Source of the DNA: Symbiodinium natans
Lineage: Eukaryota; Sar; Dinophyceae; Suessiales; Symbiodiniaceae
Length of the DNA stretch: 64,000 nt
Direction of reading: 5' to 3'
Assembly: GCA_905221605.1 (NCBI GenBank)
Contig: CAJNDS010000044.1
Span: 115,001-179,000, forward strand
This document shows, piece after piece, positions 1 to 9,858 of the stretch. A program made the position numbers and the translations under genes. How positions within the stretch are numbered: the first letter of the stretch is position 1; each line of letters opens with the position of its first letter. The notes under the pieces are model-generated. The model made no database searches and was not told the DNA's origin. It saw only the letters and a list, made by a program, of their open reading frames with translations.

Positions 1-275
1 ACACATGCCTGCGCACATGTCTGCACACATGTCTGCATACCTGCGGACGTGTCGTGTGTGGCACACGTGTGTAATTTGATACAAACAAAAGCACGCGCTG
101 CGCGCACGACCGCCTCTGCCCCGTTAGTGTTTTTCGTTTTTGGGATATTTGTATGTTACCTGTTGAACTGCTCACTCTTTCTAGAGACCACAGGGCACAG
201 CATCACGGGGACCTCATTGCAAATCGCGGGTTCGCCTCCTCGCCTCGGTCGTTTTCAATCCCTCCGCCGGCTCGT

Positions 276-338
276 TGGCAAGTGCGGCAAGTGCGGCAAG
301 TGCGGCAAGTGCGGCAAGTGCGGCAAGTGCGGCAAGTG
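276..338 (+). repeat. 9-base tandem repeat (GGCAAGTGC)
   Basis: About seven copies of GGCAAGTGC in a row. Because the period is a multiple of three it gives an open frame reading KCG on + and an equally open frame on the other strand, so openness is not evidence of coding. Confidence 0.9.
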
Positions 339-2547
339 CTTGTCGGAATTGTGGTCCCTCTTGGCGGGCTGCCGTACCATCAAGGCCCGGCCATTCCTAA
401 ATTCTCCTCCGTCACAAGGCCACGTGTCACGCCACCCTGCCTGCATAGTAACACGATTGCCTTGAGCAGATACGTCGCAATCCATACGGTGTTAGATGCT
501 CCTTAGTGAAGTCCGACAGTCCGGTCAGACACGTGCGGATTCCTTCGCATCAGCAGCAGCAGCGGCAGCGGTACGGCAGCGGCAGCCGCAGCGGCAGCGG
601 CAGCCAATGTGACAGCTCCGAACATCAGAAAGCTGTGCCGCTGTGCCCGAACTTCCTTCAACCTCGCATGTGCCTCGTACCGGTCGCGAGTTCAATGAGG
701 CTTTGAATGGCTCACTCCAAGTTTATCAAGGTTGCCCGCTGGAAGATGCTTCAAGAGTCTTCGCCCAACTTCCCGTTGGAAGATCCCCTGACTCTGGACG
801 GCAGAAGCCGCGGTTGTAACTTCGGCGCGCTCTCTGACGAGACCATGCCCTGTGAGTACGGTCGTGAACCTCCATACCTGCTGTGGGTCGGTCGTGCGCT
901 CCTGAGATGGCAGTATGCTGATGCCATTGCAAATTCCTAGATTGGGCCAACATGACAACGGCGGCAAAAGCTGCTATCGTGCCACTTGTTCGGTTGAAGA
1001 AAGGGAAATCAAGACGGGTGTCCGTGCAGATATGCTGGTTCATCCGAAGTTCTTGCCTGCCAAGATACTATCGAATTATATCAAGTTGCGATAAAGAACG
1101 CTCCTCAACGCGAAGTGAATGAACCCCAAGAGCCTTTAACACCTGCGTGAGCAGAGTCATTAAGCTAGCTCACGCACGATGTGAATCTGAACATGGCCAG
1201 CGAAAGCCAAGGAGGTTGTTTCCGTCTCAAATCAGAAACTGGAACAGAAGAAGAGCTGTTGAAGTTGTTGAAGTTGTTGAAGTTGAGGCCGAGGCCAAGC
1301 CCGTTGACTGCTCTGACACAACGGCTAATCACAGGGTGTTGCGCAGCTGGGGTGATGTGCCTTCAGGGACACGAGGGACACGGGGGTGTACGAAGAAATC
1401 CTCAGTGCATCTCAGTGCTCTGCTCTTTCGTTGGAGGGACAGAAGCCCAGCGCAGACTAGGCTCCCCGTTAAGCGACCCTCAGGCCACCAGACTTTCTGG
1501 GGAGTTTTGTGTAACATGTCGAGACTCTGTCAAGATTGATGGCCACACTCACGGCTGCTCTGGGCAATTTCTTTGCAGCTTCATGGTCGGAGCTGTTTTT
1601 CACCCGCCGGGCGGTCATGCAGATCGTGTTCGCCCAGCCTCAAGAAAACCAATCGCAACTCAAAAGGTTGAACATGACGGTAGGTGGACTGAGGCACAGA
1701 ACGCTGACAGATGAAACGGTTTCTGCCCGGAGAGCTCATGGCAAAGCTTCCGGAGGCCGAGATGTCCAAGAAACATCAAGCCAATATTGCGGCCTAGCAC
1801 CAGGCCATGCGAACAGCGATTGTCCATCGATGACCAATCTGCCTTGTGAAGCCCCCCACATGGTGTCCGATAGTCTTTGTTGCTTTACAAGTTTACAAGC
1901 ATCTTCGCTTCTTTTTCTGCACGTTGGCAACTCCGAATTCTCATCACTAGGACCATCAATCTGAAGTGAAGGTTTGCCGCAATTGGTTGAATCATTGCGT
2001 ATGGAGCTTGTAGCACTTGTGGCGAACACCGAATTATGCGAATGCTCTGTCAGCCAGCCTTTTGCAGTAGAGACGCAGGGATCCAACTTGGCTGCGTGGC
2101 ACAGCGGCCAATGTTTGCTGCAAGAGCTGTGACCTCCTGGAAGTCTTGTGCAGGTGTCGGGGAGGGCTCCCGCCAAAGGGATGTCTTACCCAAGGTTAAG
2201 CCTGGTTAGCAGGCGGCTAGGTTTTAACACCATTGAAGCTGGGTTTCACACGCAGGTTAGCTCAGGTTCGCGAGACTGGCAGCCAAGTTCGTACCTGGGT
2301 TTCAACCTGAAAGGCTCCTCACGTAAAAGATGGTTTCAACTCGAACTGAAACGCAGGATCCTTGGTTTTGCGCCCAGAGAGCTTTAGTCCATTGAGGGGG
2401 GTTGCTGATTGCATGAAAGCAATCCAGCTAACTTTCTAAGCAGTGGATTTCAGCAGGTGACTGGAGGAGGCTAAGAAAGGTTTGATAAGGGGAGGTTTAT
2501 GGTAGGCGCAAAGCCGGGCGCACCTCGGTTTATGGGTAACCTGGGGT

Positions 2548-2640
2548 TCAACGGCTCAAATGGCTCAATGGCTCAAATGGCTCAAATGGCTCAAATGGCT
2601 CAAATGGCTCAAATGGCCCAAATGGCCCAAATGGCCCAAA
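2548..2640 (+). repeat. 9-base tandem repeat (ATGGCTCAA/ATGGCCCAA)
   Basis: About ten copies, the later ones changed from ATGGCTCAA to ATGGCCCAA. It reads MAQ repeated in one frame. The period keeps the frame open, but no flanking coding sequence or splice context supports translation. Confidence 0.9.
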
Positions 2641-3032
2641 TCAAACCAAGGTTCAACTTGAGGTGCAGGCGTGGAGAGAACGTATCAATTTATGTCTTTG
2701 ATGGCTTTTTGATGTATGCTTCCGGAAGGTGATGCATGCCTCACACATCCATTCAACTGAAGGTTGTTGTTCGACCCCTCGTGGATTTCCGTTTTTGATG
2801 CTCCCGGCTCTGATTCGCAAGAGGTCCAAATTCAGGATGGAACAGGGGCAGGGCGCTTTATCGGAACTTCCAACGCCAACTGCCTGGGGCGAGGCGAAAT
2901 AAAAACATCGATTCCCTTTCAGTTCTTCTGTGTTCGTGAGGGCCTGGTGCCTGGATTCTCGGGGAAACCTTGGAGAAGCTGGGAGAGGACCCGGACTTTC
3001 GGCCATTTGCGTGGCCCCTGTGAGAGATGCAG

Positions 3033-3128
3033 GTCACAGCGCCGGCCTCGTCAGCTTATCCCGCGGCGCCCACGGCGCATGCGCCGTCCGTGGCGCCCGC
3101 GGCGCCCGCGGCTTTGCAGCCGTACTCA
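3033..3128 (+). CDS. Candidate Pro/Ala-rich linker exon
   Basis: An AG|G acceptor at 3031-3032 and a GTGTCA donor at 3129 bound 32 codons rich in Ala and Pro (starts VTAPASSAYPAAPTAHAP). Such segments commonly separate domains in modular carbohydrate-active proteins. It lies 1.1 kb upstream of the first starch-binding exon on the same strand, so it may be an N-terminal linker of that protein. The frame stays open only to 3140. The family is unassigned; the link to the downstream gene is inference. Confidence 0.35.
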
Positions 3129-4030
3129 GTGTCAATGTTCGTTAGCAGATGATATGTTGACAAATGTGACAACGCTTGAGGCCTTCCGAGATCGTCTCTT
3201 CGCCTGTGAACCTGGAGCCAGCAAAGGGCCTGAGGCCAATTTGCCCCTGCCACCCCCCCTCCCCCTTCCGGAATGTTCTATGTGATGCCCAGCTGCTTGC
3301 CCATGCTGGATGCTGCTGGGTCTTGTCGAGTTCTGCGTGCTGTTCGTTTGCATGTCTGGCCGTGTGACTGCTGGTAGGACGTGCGTCTGCTTATAACTCT
3401 GGCGGAACCTGCGTATTGTCACCAGTCACGGATTAACATTTGGCTTTGATCCTGAGTTGCTCCCACATTCGCGGCTCGACGTGCACGGACGCACCGCGCA
3501 AGTGCACAAACGCACAAGTGCAGAGAAATGCACGCGCACATGTGCACTCATGTGAGTGTGCATCGATGCGCTAGCTCACGCGAGTTGGAGTGTTCCCGAT
3601 GCTGCGGTAGAGCAGGAACTCAGAGTTTGGCGACAAGGAGTCACAAAGCCATTTAGAAGGCTGACCTTGAAAGCTTTTGGAGAAGTGACGTCGAAGTATG
3701 TCGTCCGTCGTTAAAAACCATTGGCCTGCAAAAGGACGCTTCCGGTTTGTGGTTAAGTCCATATAGCCTATCAACACTCTGTCGAGACAGTTTTTTTTTC
3801 ATGTAGTTGGGGTTCTTTGCCTCACCAGTTGCAGGTTTGCGTTTGCACCTTTGCTCAGGTGTTCACCACGAAGCTATAAGGACTGAATTGAATACAAGAA
3901 CAAGAGCACAATATTGAGTTTTACTTTTTGTCGTCAAGAAGTTGGGTCTCAAAAAGCTTCTGAGTCTTCGATATTCTCTCTTCAACTGCGGCAGGCTCCT
4001 GGAGATGCTCGAGGGGCCCAACGTGGGGAA

Positions 4031-4031
<1 letters not shown>

Positions 4032-4064
<33 letters not shown>
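4032..4064 (+). repeat. (GA)n microsatellite
   Basis: Uninterrupted GA dinucleotide run of about 33 bases, about 120 bases upstream of the first starch-binding exon. Confidence 0.95.
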
Positions 4065-4067
<3 letters not shown>

Positions 4068-4187
4068 CAGCGAGAGCGTGCGTGCGATCGTTCACGCAGA
4101 AGGTAACAGAAGGTGTTGATTGACACGTTCACGCTTCGCACTCTCACCGTTGCTGAATGTGTTTTTGTGGGTTCTCTCCTGGTTTAG

Positions 4188-6015
4188 GTGGTGTTGCTGT
4201 ACAGCAGCGCATGGGCCAGCCCTCACCTGCACTGCAGGGAGCTCACGCAGGAGGCACTCTTATTCAGCCCCCCGCCCCCACCCCCATGCCAAGCCATGCC
4301 AAGCTATTCGCCTCTCAGCAGAGTCTGGATTGATTGGATTGCAGGGCACGGGGGCCTGGTCGCAGCTGCCAGGCGCGAACAAGAAGCAGCGAAGATTCAG
4401 CTCTGTACACGCTTAAATTCCTTAAATTCTTCAGCTCTTCGTTCGGCGTAGTCTTGTTGCATGTTCTCTTCGTGATCCAAAGCCAGTCAGGGCTCGCCTT
4501 CGAAGCATCAGCAGCTGCCGAGGAGTGCCCGCGGCAACACGCCATGCCATCAACGAATTTCGCCATCCCAGTCCATCTGGAAGCATAAACTCAGACTTGC
4601 TAGAGCTGGGAAGCGTCCAAGAAGGGTGAATATGGACAGTGTAGAAGCCTTCCGGGCCGGTCCCCATCCCTGACATATTTTCGGCTATGGTGGAAGGTAG
4701 AGTATGTTTTCCCCCCTCCCCCTCCCCCTCCCTCTCCCAGCTGTGAGGACCTGGAAGGTTTTCCGGGAGAGCTCTTCGTCGCGCGCCTGCCGACCAAGGC
4801 CAAGCCGCAGAGAGTGTGAGATCACAGTGAGTTCCCTCAAGAAGTTCCCTCAAGTGAACCTTCAAGTGCCCACCTTCTCTCATATTAGAATGCTTCAGCT
4901 GACTCAGCTCTGGAGGGAATCCGTTCAGGTCCAGGGCTTGGAGTTCGTGCTCAACGACGGCGGGCCACACTACCGCTGGGACAAGGCGAAGAAAGAGAGA
5001 GCACTTGAAGAGAGAGGACTGGAAAGAGAGAGAGAGAGAGAGAGTGGGAGAGAGACCGAGAGAACTTCACACAAATCAGTTTTGGGGGTGGTGTAGGTTG
5101 GGAGGGGGAAGTCTCTCCCGATTTCTGACGTCCATTCTGTGGATTCGAGTCTCACGCCGACTTCCAGGCAAGACAGGACTCCGGGCGCGCCTAGTACGCG
5201 AGGGATAGGGTTATCTTCCCTAGTCCCTCATGCCTTGTGGAACCGTGGAAGAAGAGCGAACTTCAGAGAGACCCATTTTTTGAAGTTTGGAAGAGCTTTT
5301 CGAGTAGAATATTGAGAGAGTTTTTGAATTTGTTTGTTAGTTTAGTTTGAGATGTTTTGCGAGACATATTTTAAGCGGCCTCTCGCCCCTTCGAGTGGTC
5401 TCTCTGCAGCAAAGGCTGGAGCCGGGAGAGAGTCACTTTTGCACCCCTTTCTCCCTGCTTTTGTGCAACACTCCTCTCTCTAATTCATAATCGTTTTTTA
5501 CTCAGAGTTCTGACTGCTCTCTCTCCCTCTCTCTCTGTTTCTCTCTGTTCCTCGCACTTTTTCTTTAACCCCCTTTCTCCGAACACAACTGTGTTCTCAC
5601 ACAGCAACTGCACTTTCATCTCTCCGTATCCCCCCCTGCCCTCTCGGCACCAACAGTTTCTGTTTCGAACATCCCCACCACCCCACAGGTTTGGGGAATT
5701 CGTGGGCACTCCAGGTGCATTAGGGGGTGAGGTTGGGCACTCAGGGATTCGGGAGATGGGGCGATGAGTAGACCGGGAGAGTTTAGTTCAATATCTAACA
5801 ACCCCACAGCGAGGGTGGGGAATAACTCCTCCTCACCCTCTGCCCTTTCCTCTAGAGAAGGCTGAACGCTTTCTACTTCAGCTTGAGTCTCCCTGAACGT
5901 TGGGGGCGTCCATTCGCTGAGAGTTATGAGAGTAACCCCGCCGTACACCCCAGAGTAGACTCCGCTATGCAGGCAGCTGGTGGCGGGAACTTCCGGGTCC
6001 CGCCCGGCTCGAAGG
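4188..6015 (+). CDS. CBM25-type starch-binding module A (multi-exon)
   Basis: Exons supported: 4188-about 4250 (VVLLYSSAWASPHLHC, the first strand of a CBM25 fold), 4345-4372 (GTGAWSQLPG, matching the G-x-W-T-x-x-PG block), 4748-4813 (DLEGFPGELFVARLP), 4929-4985 (VQGLEFVLNDGG then WDK, the family's EF.FNDG..WD signature) and 5973-6015 (GGGNFRVPPGSK). One short exon between 4372 and 4748 is not resolved. From 4748 on, phases join cleanly: 4813 to 4929 phase 0 (GT donor), 4985 to 5973 phase 0 (GC donor), and 6015 in phase 1 into the fibronectin exon at 7409. CBM25 modules bind alpha-glucans; here the module lies upstream of an amylase domain. The 4986-5972 intron starts with a GA-rich run. I am confident of the family, less so of the first exon's 3' end. 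Confidence 0.75.
5023..5052 (+). repeat. GA-rich intronic microsatellite
   Basis: GA run about 40 bases downstream of the GC donor that ends the WDK exon of starch-binding module A. Confidence 0.85.
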
Positions 6016-6249
6016 GCGTGCGGCGCTGAGACACCTCATCTTGACTCGTTTATTGCTCGGAGGTTCATTTTCTCACAGGGCGGGAGTAGAATTTGGGGCA
6101 CTTTGACGAGTTGCCTCAGTTTGACCTCTCTCCGCTTTCTAACAGTGAGAAGTTTTCTCAGTGAAGTTTTGTTGTTCGCTGTTTGTGTGAAGGTGTGGCT
6201 GGTGAACGGCGGCCGAATCGAAAAGCCCCCTGGCAGTCGCGAGATACAT

Positions 6250-7185
6250 TAATGCCCCCCTCTGTGTGTATATATATATACATACAGAAATAATCCCCCC
6301 CCCCCCCCACCGCGGTTGGCCGCCGACTCCTTGGCCAGACCAAGAGAGAAACATCCAGAAACCAGATTGTGTCGGGGAAAACCATTGAAACCAAAACACC
6401 AAAAAACATCTTTTCCAATACTATGGAGCCTCCAAAAGATGGTTGTTGACGGGCTCTTGAGCAACCATCGATGGTTTTTTTGCTGAGGAGATCTCCAAAA
6501 CTTTTTTCTCGAGACAAAGATGGCTTTGACCCAAAAAAGCCATTTTTTCTTTTTCTCCAGCAAGGATATCTTTTGGAGGCTCCAGCCCCATGGCTTTGGA
6601 AAAGTTTTTGTTTGCCCCGAATCAAGATGTTTTCTGCGTTTATCTCTCGGCTTGCCATCTTTCAGCAACAGACCGCAGTTTGTGCTGGGTGCGGGGGAGC
6701 CTTCGCAATAGCAATCCACGATGTCGAGCAAATTGTTCAGGTCCTTACATCATGCGTCCTTCTCACATCTCTCTGCATCTTTCATTGCGAACACAAAACC
6801 GTACTAATCGAAAAAAAAAAACATGCTCTATTGTGTGTTAACGTGTCTGGCTACTGTGTGCAGCTATGCTGTCCGTCGCGCCCTCAGCCCTTTTTTTGCT
6901 TCGGGGGGGGGGGGGGGGGGCGTGAGCATATATATCTATCTATATATATATATATATATTTCTATATCATATCATATTATATGCAAAGACATACATGCAT
7001 ATACAGATACACATACACATACACATATACATATATTCATCTCTCTCGCCGTTTTTGGAGGCTGCAAGCGCCACCGACGCCGTCCGAAGCGCCGGCTCTG
7101 GCAGGGAACGGGGGACAAAGGGGAGGAGAGGGCGAGAGAGAGAGAGAGAGAGAGCGAGAGAGAAAGAGAGAGAGAGAGAGGCAGA
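6250..7185. repeat. Low-complexity intron block: poly-C, poly-G, TA/CA and GA runs
   Basis: This lies within the inferred 6016-7408 intron. It contains a TATA run with poly-C near 6270-6309, a poly-G run at about 6904-6921, TATC/TATA then CA-rich sequence at 6929-7036, and a GA run at about 7130-7182. A 400-codon open frame crosses it but is made of these repeats and has no domain-like segment. Confidence 0.85.
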
Positions 7186-7408
7186 CGGACGGGGGCGCGC
7201 ATCTGCGCGGGGGGCCACCACCATGCCCCAACGAAAGAAAGAAAGAAAGAGAGAAAAAGAGAGGGAGACTTTTGCTCCAGTCTTTCAACTCGTACTTGGG
7301 GGCATGTGCAGACGGCGGTGACTCGAACTTCTGTGGCGCTGTCGTGGAAACCAGCAGCATCCAGCGTAAAAGGCTGGAGTCGAGGGCATGCCAAATGCGC
7401 CTCAGCAG

Positions 7409-8530
7409 GTGTCCCGATGTCCCATCCACCACAACTGACAGGTTACCGGCTTTATCGCAATGGCAAGCAGGTGGCCTCATTGGCCTCCGCTGCGGGGGCC
7501 CCCAGCAGTCCAGCGCGAAGGCACGTCCGACGCACCTGTCGGCGTTCTTATATTGTTGTGGAAAGCCCATAACTAACCCCCCTCTCCCCCCCCCTTCGCC
7601 CGCCTATGTGCTGTTTTGTCTCCGTGCTGTCTCAAGAATTTGGGGCTCCGACCGAGGTTCTGCAATATACTGACGCCGGCCTCATGGCAGCGCATGAGTA
7701 CACCTACACCTTAGCAGCCGTCAGCACGCAAGGTGGGCTATCACGCTGCTGGGATGTTCTCGGACCTTCTCGAATGTCGAAGTGATGGCTTAAATCTCAC
7801 AGCGAAACGCTCACCCAGTAAAAGAGAGGTGCCCTGGGCAGTGCCAGCCCGGCCGTGTGCGCCACGACGGAGGCTGCAGGCAAGGCTCGGGAGGGAACCG
7901 ACTCCCCGAAGAAAAAGAGAAAAAGGAAGAGAATGAGAGAAAAAAATGAAAAGGAAGATTGTTCGCTTCCTGCTGTTTTTTCGCTATCCTTTTTTTTCTC
8001 TCCTCTTGTTGCATTTGCTGAGGCCCTCCTGGCAAGGTCCTCGGCCTGCGAGTCGCGGCTGCCAGTGGCCGGGGCATCGCGCTGGAGTGGGCCGCGCCTG
8101 AGGAGAGCCAAGCAGCCAAAGGGGATTTCGTGGGAAATGACGCCGTCTGACACCATTTGCCATCTGTGTTTGTCTCTCCTTCTGACACCTCTCCAATGCT
8201 CCGCGCAGGACACTGGCGGTGCCCCAGTGACAGCTTTCCTCGTACAGCGCGGCGACCAGGCGAGCTTTGGAGTGTGTTGGAACAGGTTGGAACATCTGGG
8301 ATCATGTAATTGGAACACACAGGATTCAGAAAACAACTTAACTGTCCTCTCATCGGTTTTGTGCTGTTGCACATGCTCGCATGGAGCTCTTCAGCAACTT
8401 TGCTCTCTCCGTCTCTATGTCTCTGTGTGTCTTTAGCTTCCTTGCTCTCTCGCAGGCACCGACGACGCTGCTGGCCTCGCAGGTGGCCGTCGGGGAGAAG
8501 CGCGAGAAGTTCACCTGGACTTGCGACATT
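7409..8530 (+). CDS. Two fibronectin type III domains (exons)
   Basis: Five exons chain in one frame: 7409-7462 (LTGYRLYRN, FN3 strand C; GC donor), 7637-7732 (YTDAGLMAAHEYTYTLAAVS, the typical strand E/F tDagl..YtY.l.Avs; GT donor), 8023-8111 (PPGKVLGLRVAAASGRGIAL then EWAAPEE, a new FN3 start with its core Trp; GC donor), 8209-8259 (DTGGAPVTAFLVQRGDQ; GC donor) and 8456-8530 (VAVGEKREKFTWTCDI; GT donor). Phases 1,1,0,0 match at every join, and the first exon joins the starch-binding module at 6015. The first domain seems to lack a classical A-B strand start. FN3 domains act as spacers or stalks in modular polysaccharide-degrading enzymes. I judge the domain assignment strong. Confidence 0.8.
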
Positions 8531-8806
8531 GTGGTGTGCTTTCATTGAAGTTTCTACGTCTCATTCATCGCTTGCATGAGCAGTTGCTTTGTCAGGACAG
8601 ACAAGGATGTTGAGCGGGGGAGCAGCTACAGCCGCGAGACTGAACCCGAAGAGCAGAAGTCTCCCCCCTTAAGTCTCCCCTTAGTTGAGGCTGCCTGCGC
8701 GCTGAGTTGAGGCTATACGGTTCTGCCCGCACACCTGCCGACCTTGGCCGAGCAGGAGATACGAAAGATGGGAGAGCTCTTGAGCTCTTTTACGGGGGAC
8801 AAACAG

Positions 8807-9314
8807 GTTCAACCGGTTCAACCTGCACAAGGGGGAGCTCCCAGCTGCTCAGCTCTCACTTCAGGAGCTGCGCGAGGCCGTGCTCAAGGAGTGGAAGGAG
8901 AACCAGTGAGTTGAGAGAAGAACTCGGAAATGAGCTCAAGAATTGAAGGATCACTCACGAGTGAGAGGGAGAGAGTGAGAGACAGGGAGTGAGCGAGGGG
9001 TCCCTGAGGGGGCTCCCCAAGCTGCAGAAGAAGAAGCAGAAGAAGCAGAAGAAGCAGAAGAAGAAGAAGAAGAAGAAGAAGAAGAAGAAGAAGAAGAAGA
9101 AGAAGAAGAAGAAGAAGAAGAAGAAGAAGAAGAAGAAGAAGAAGAAGAAGAAGAATAATGAGAGGACGAGGAGAGAAAGTTAGTTCCTTTGAAGACCCTG
9201 AGTGTGCATCCCCGCTCAATCCTGGCAGGACCGCCAAGCCGTCGACTTCCCGCAGCTGCCAGAGGATCCGAGAAGACAGAGAGAGAGAGCGAGAGAAAGA
9301 GAGAGGGAGAGAGC

Positions 9315-9351
<37 letters not shown>

Positions 9352-9716
9352 GTATCGAATACTTAATTTAGCATGAGCAGATAAATTAGTTGACGAAAAC
9401 ACAACAGAATACATTTTGTTTTACTCCAGCGCATGGCTCAAAAGGAGCACATTCCTGTCTGTCTTCTTCTTTCTGAGGAGGCCAACCTCGGCCCAGCTGC
9501 CGGGCCGGTGGAGACTGCTGCCGTGGACGCCCTGGAGGCCGCTACCCTAAGCCTAGGCTTTTTTGGGGGGCAGTTCTATGAGTTCTCTCCTTCCTGTCCT
9601 CACTGCAGCCAAATTTTTCTACGAATCCAGTTCATTGAAAAAAGTTCAATTCTGCGAATAGGTGGGCTCCTGCCACGAGAGCCTCCGGGAGCATCTGGCG
9701 GAGGCGGATGGGAAAG
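8807..9716 (+). CDS. Helical linker exons between FN3 and second CBM
   Basis: Candidate exons: 8807-8905 (AG|G start, GTGAGT donor; LSLQELREAVLKEWKEN), 9229-about 9275 (DRQAVDFPQLPEDP), 9478-about 9537 (EANLGPAAGPVETAAVDALE) and 9662-about 9712 (VGSCHESLREHLAEADGK). The first and last look helical and charged. GA- or GAA-rich runs follow three of the four donors. Phases do not join simply between 8905 and 9229, so a donor is mis-set or an exon is missing. I recognise no family; the position between recognised modules on one strand suggests linker or small-domain sequence of the same protein. Confidence 0.45.
9022..9155 (+). repeat. (AAG)n with AAGCAG start
   Basis: Over 40 AAG triplets after a few AAGCAG units, inside the intron that begins with GTGAGT at 8906. 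Period three keeps a poly-Lys frame open; no coding is implied. Confidence 0.95.
9278..9350 (+). repeat. GA-rich intronic run
   Basis: GAGAGA with occasional GAAA and GGGA interruptions, immediately downstream of the short exon that starts at 9229. Confidence 0.9.
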
Positions 9717-9858
9717 AGAATGGAAGAGAGAGAAAGAGAAGGAGAATGACAGAGTCGGCAAAATCACCGAGAGAAGAGCAACGAGAGAGAGAGAGAGCGA
9801 GAGAGAGAGCAAAAGCGTGAGAAGGGGAACGAAAACGAGAGCTCTCGCCTTGTCAGAG

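Larger units (their letters stand above)
1..3032. other. No confidently assigned gene; short tandem repeats
   Basis: No exon here could be tied to a known family. An open stretch at 707-940 (+) has protein-like composition, beginning MAHSKFIKVARWKML, and could be a small exon or gene, but no supporting splice context was found. The stretch also holds a 9-base repeat (about 276-338), an AGC/GGC run (about 547-606), a GTTGAA run near 1258-1287 and a 9-base ATGGCTCAA repeat (about 2548-2640). From 2160 to 2560 there are dispersed GGTTTNAAC-like words but no regular period. Confidence 0.5.

Noticed and set aside
1536-2176. Overlapping open frames on both strands of about 140 codons
   Set aside because: Neither has a motif, splice context or convincing composition; two equally long opposed frames suggest chance.
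2548-2640. Tandem spliced-leader-like GGCTCAA words
   Set aside because: Only seven bases match the leader end and the unit is a simple 9-base repeat without the CCATTTT part.
6471-7673. 400-codon open frame on +
   Set aside because: It passes through poly-G, TATA, CA and GA repeats and its end overlaps the true FN3 exon in a different frame; composition is repeat-driven.
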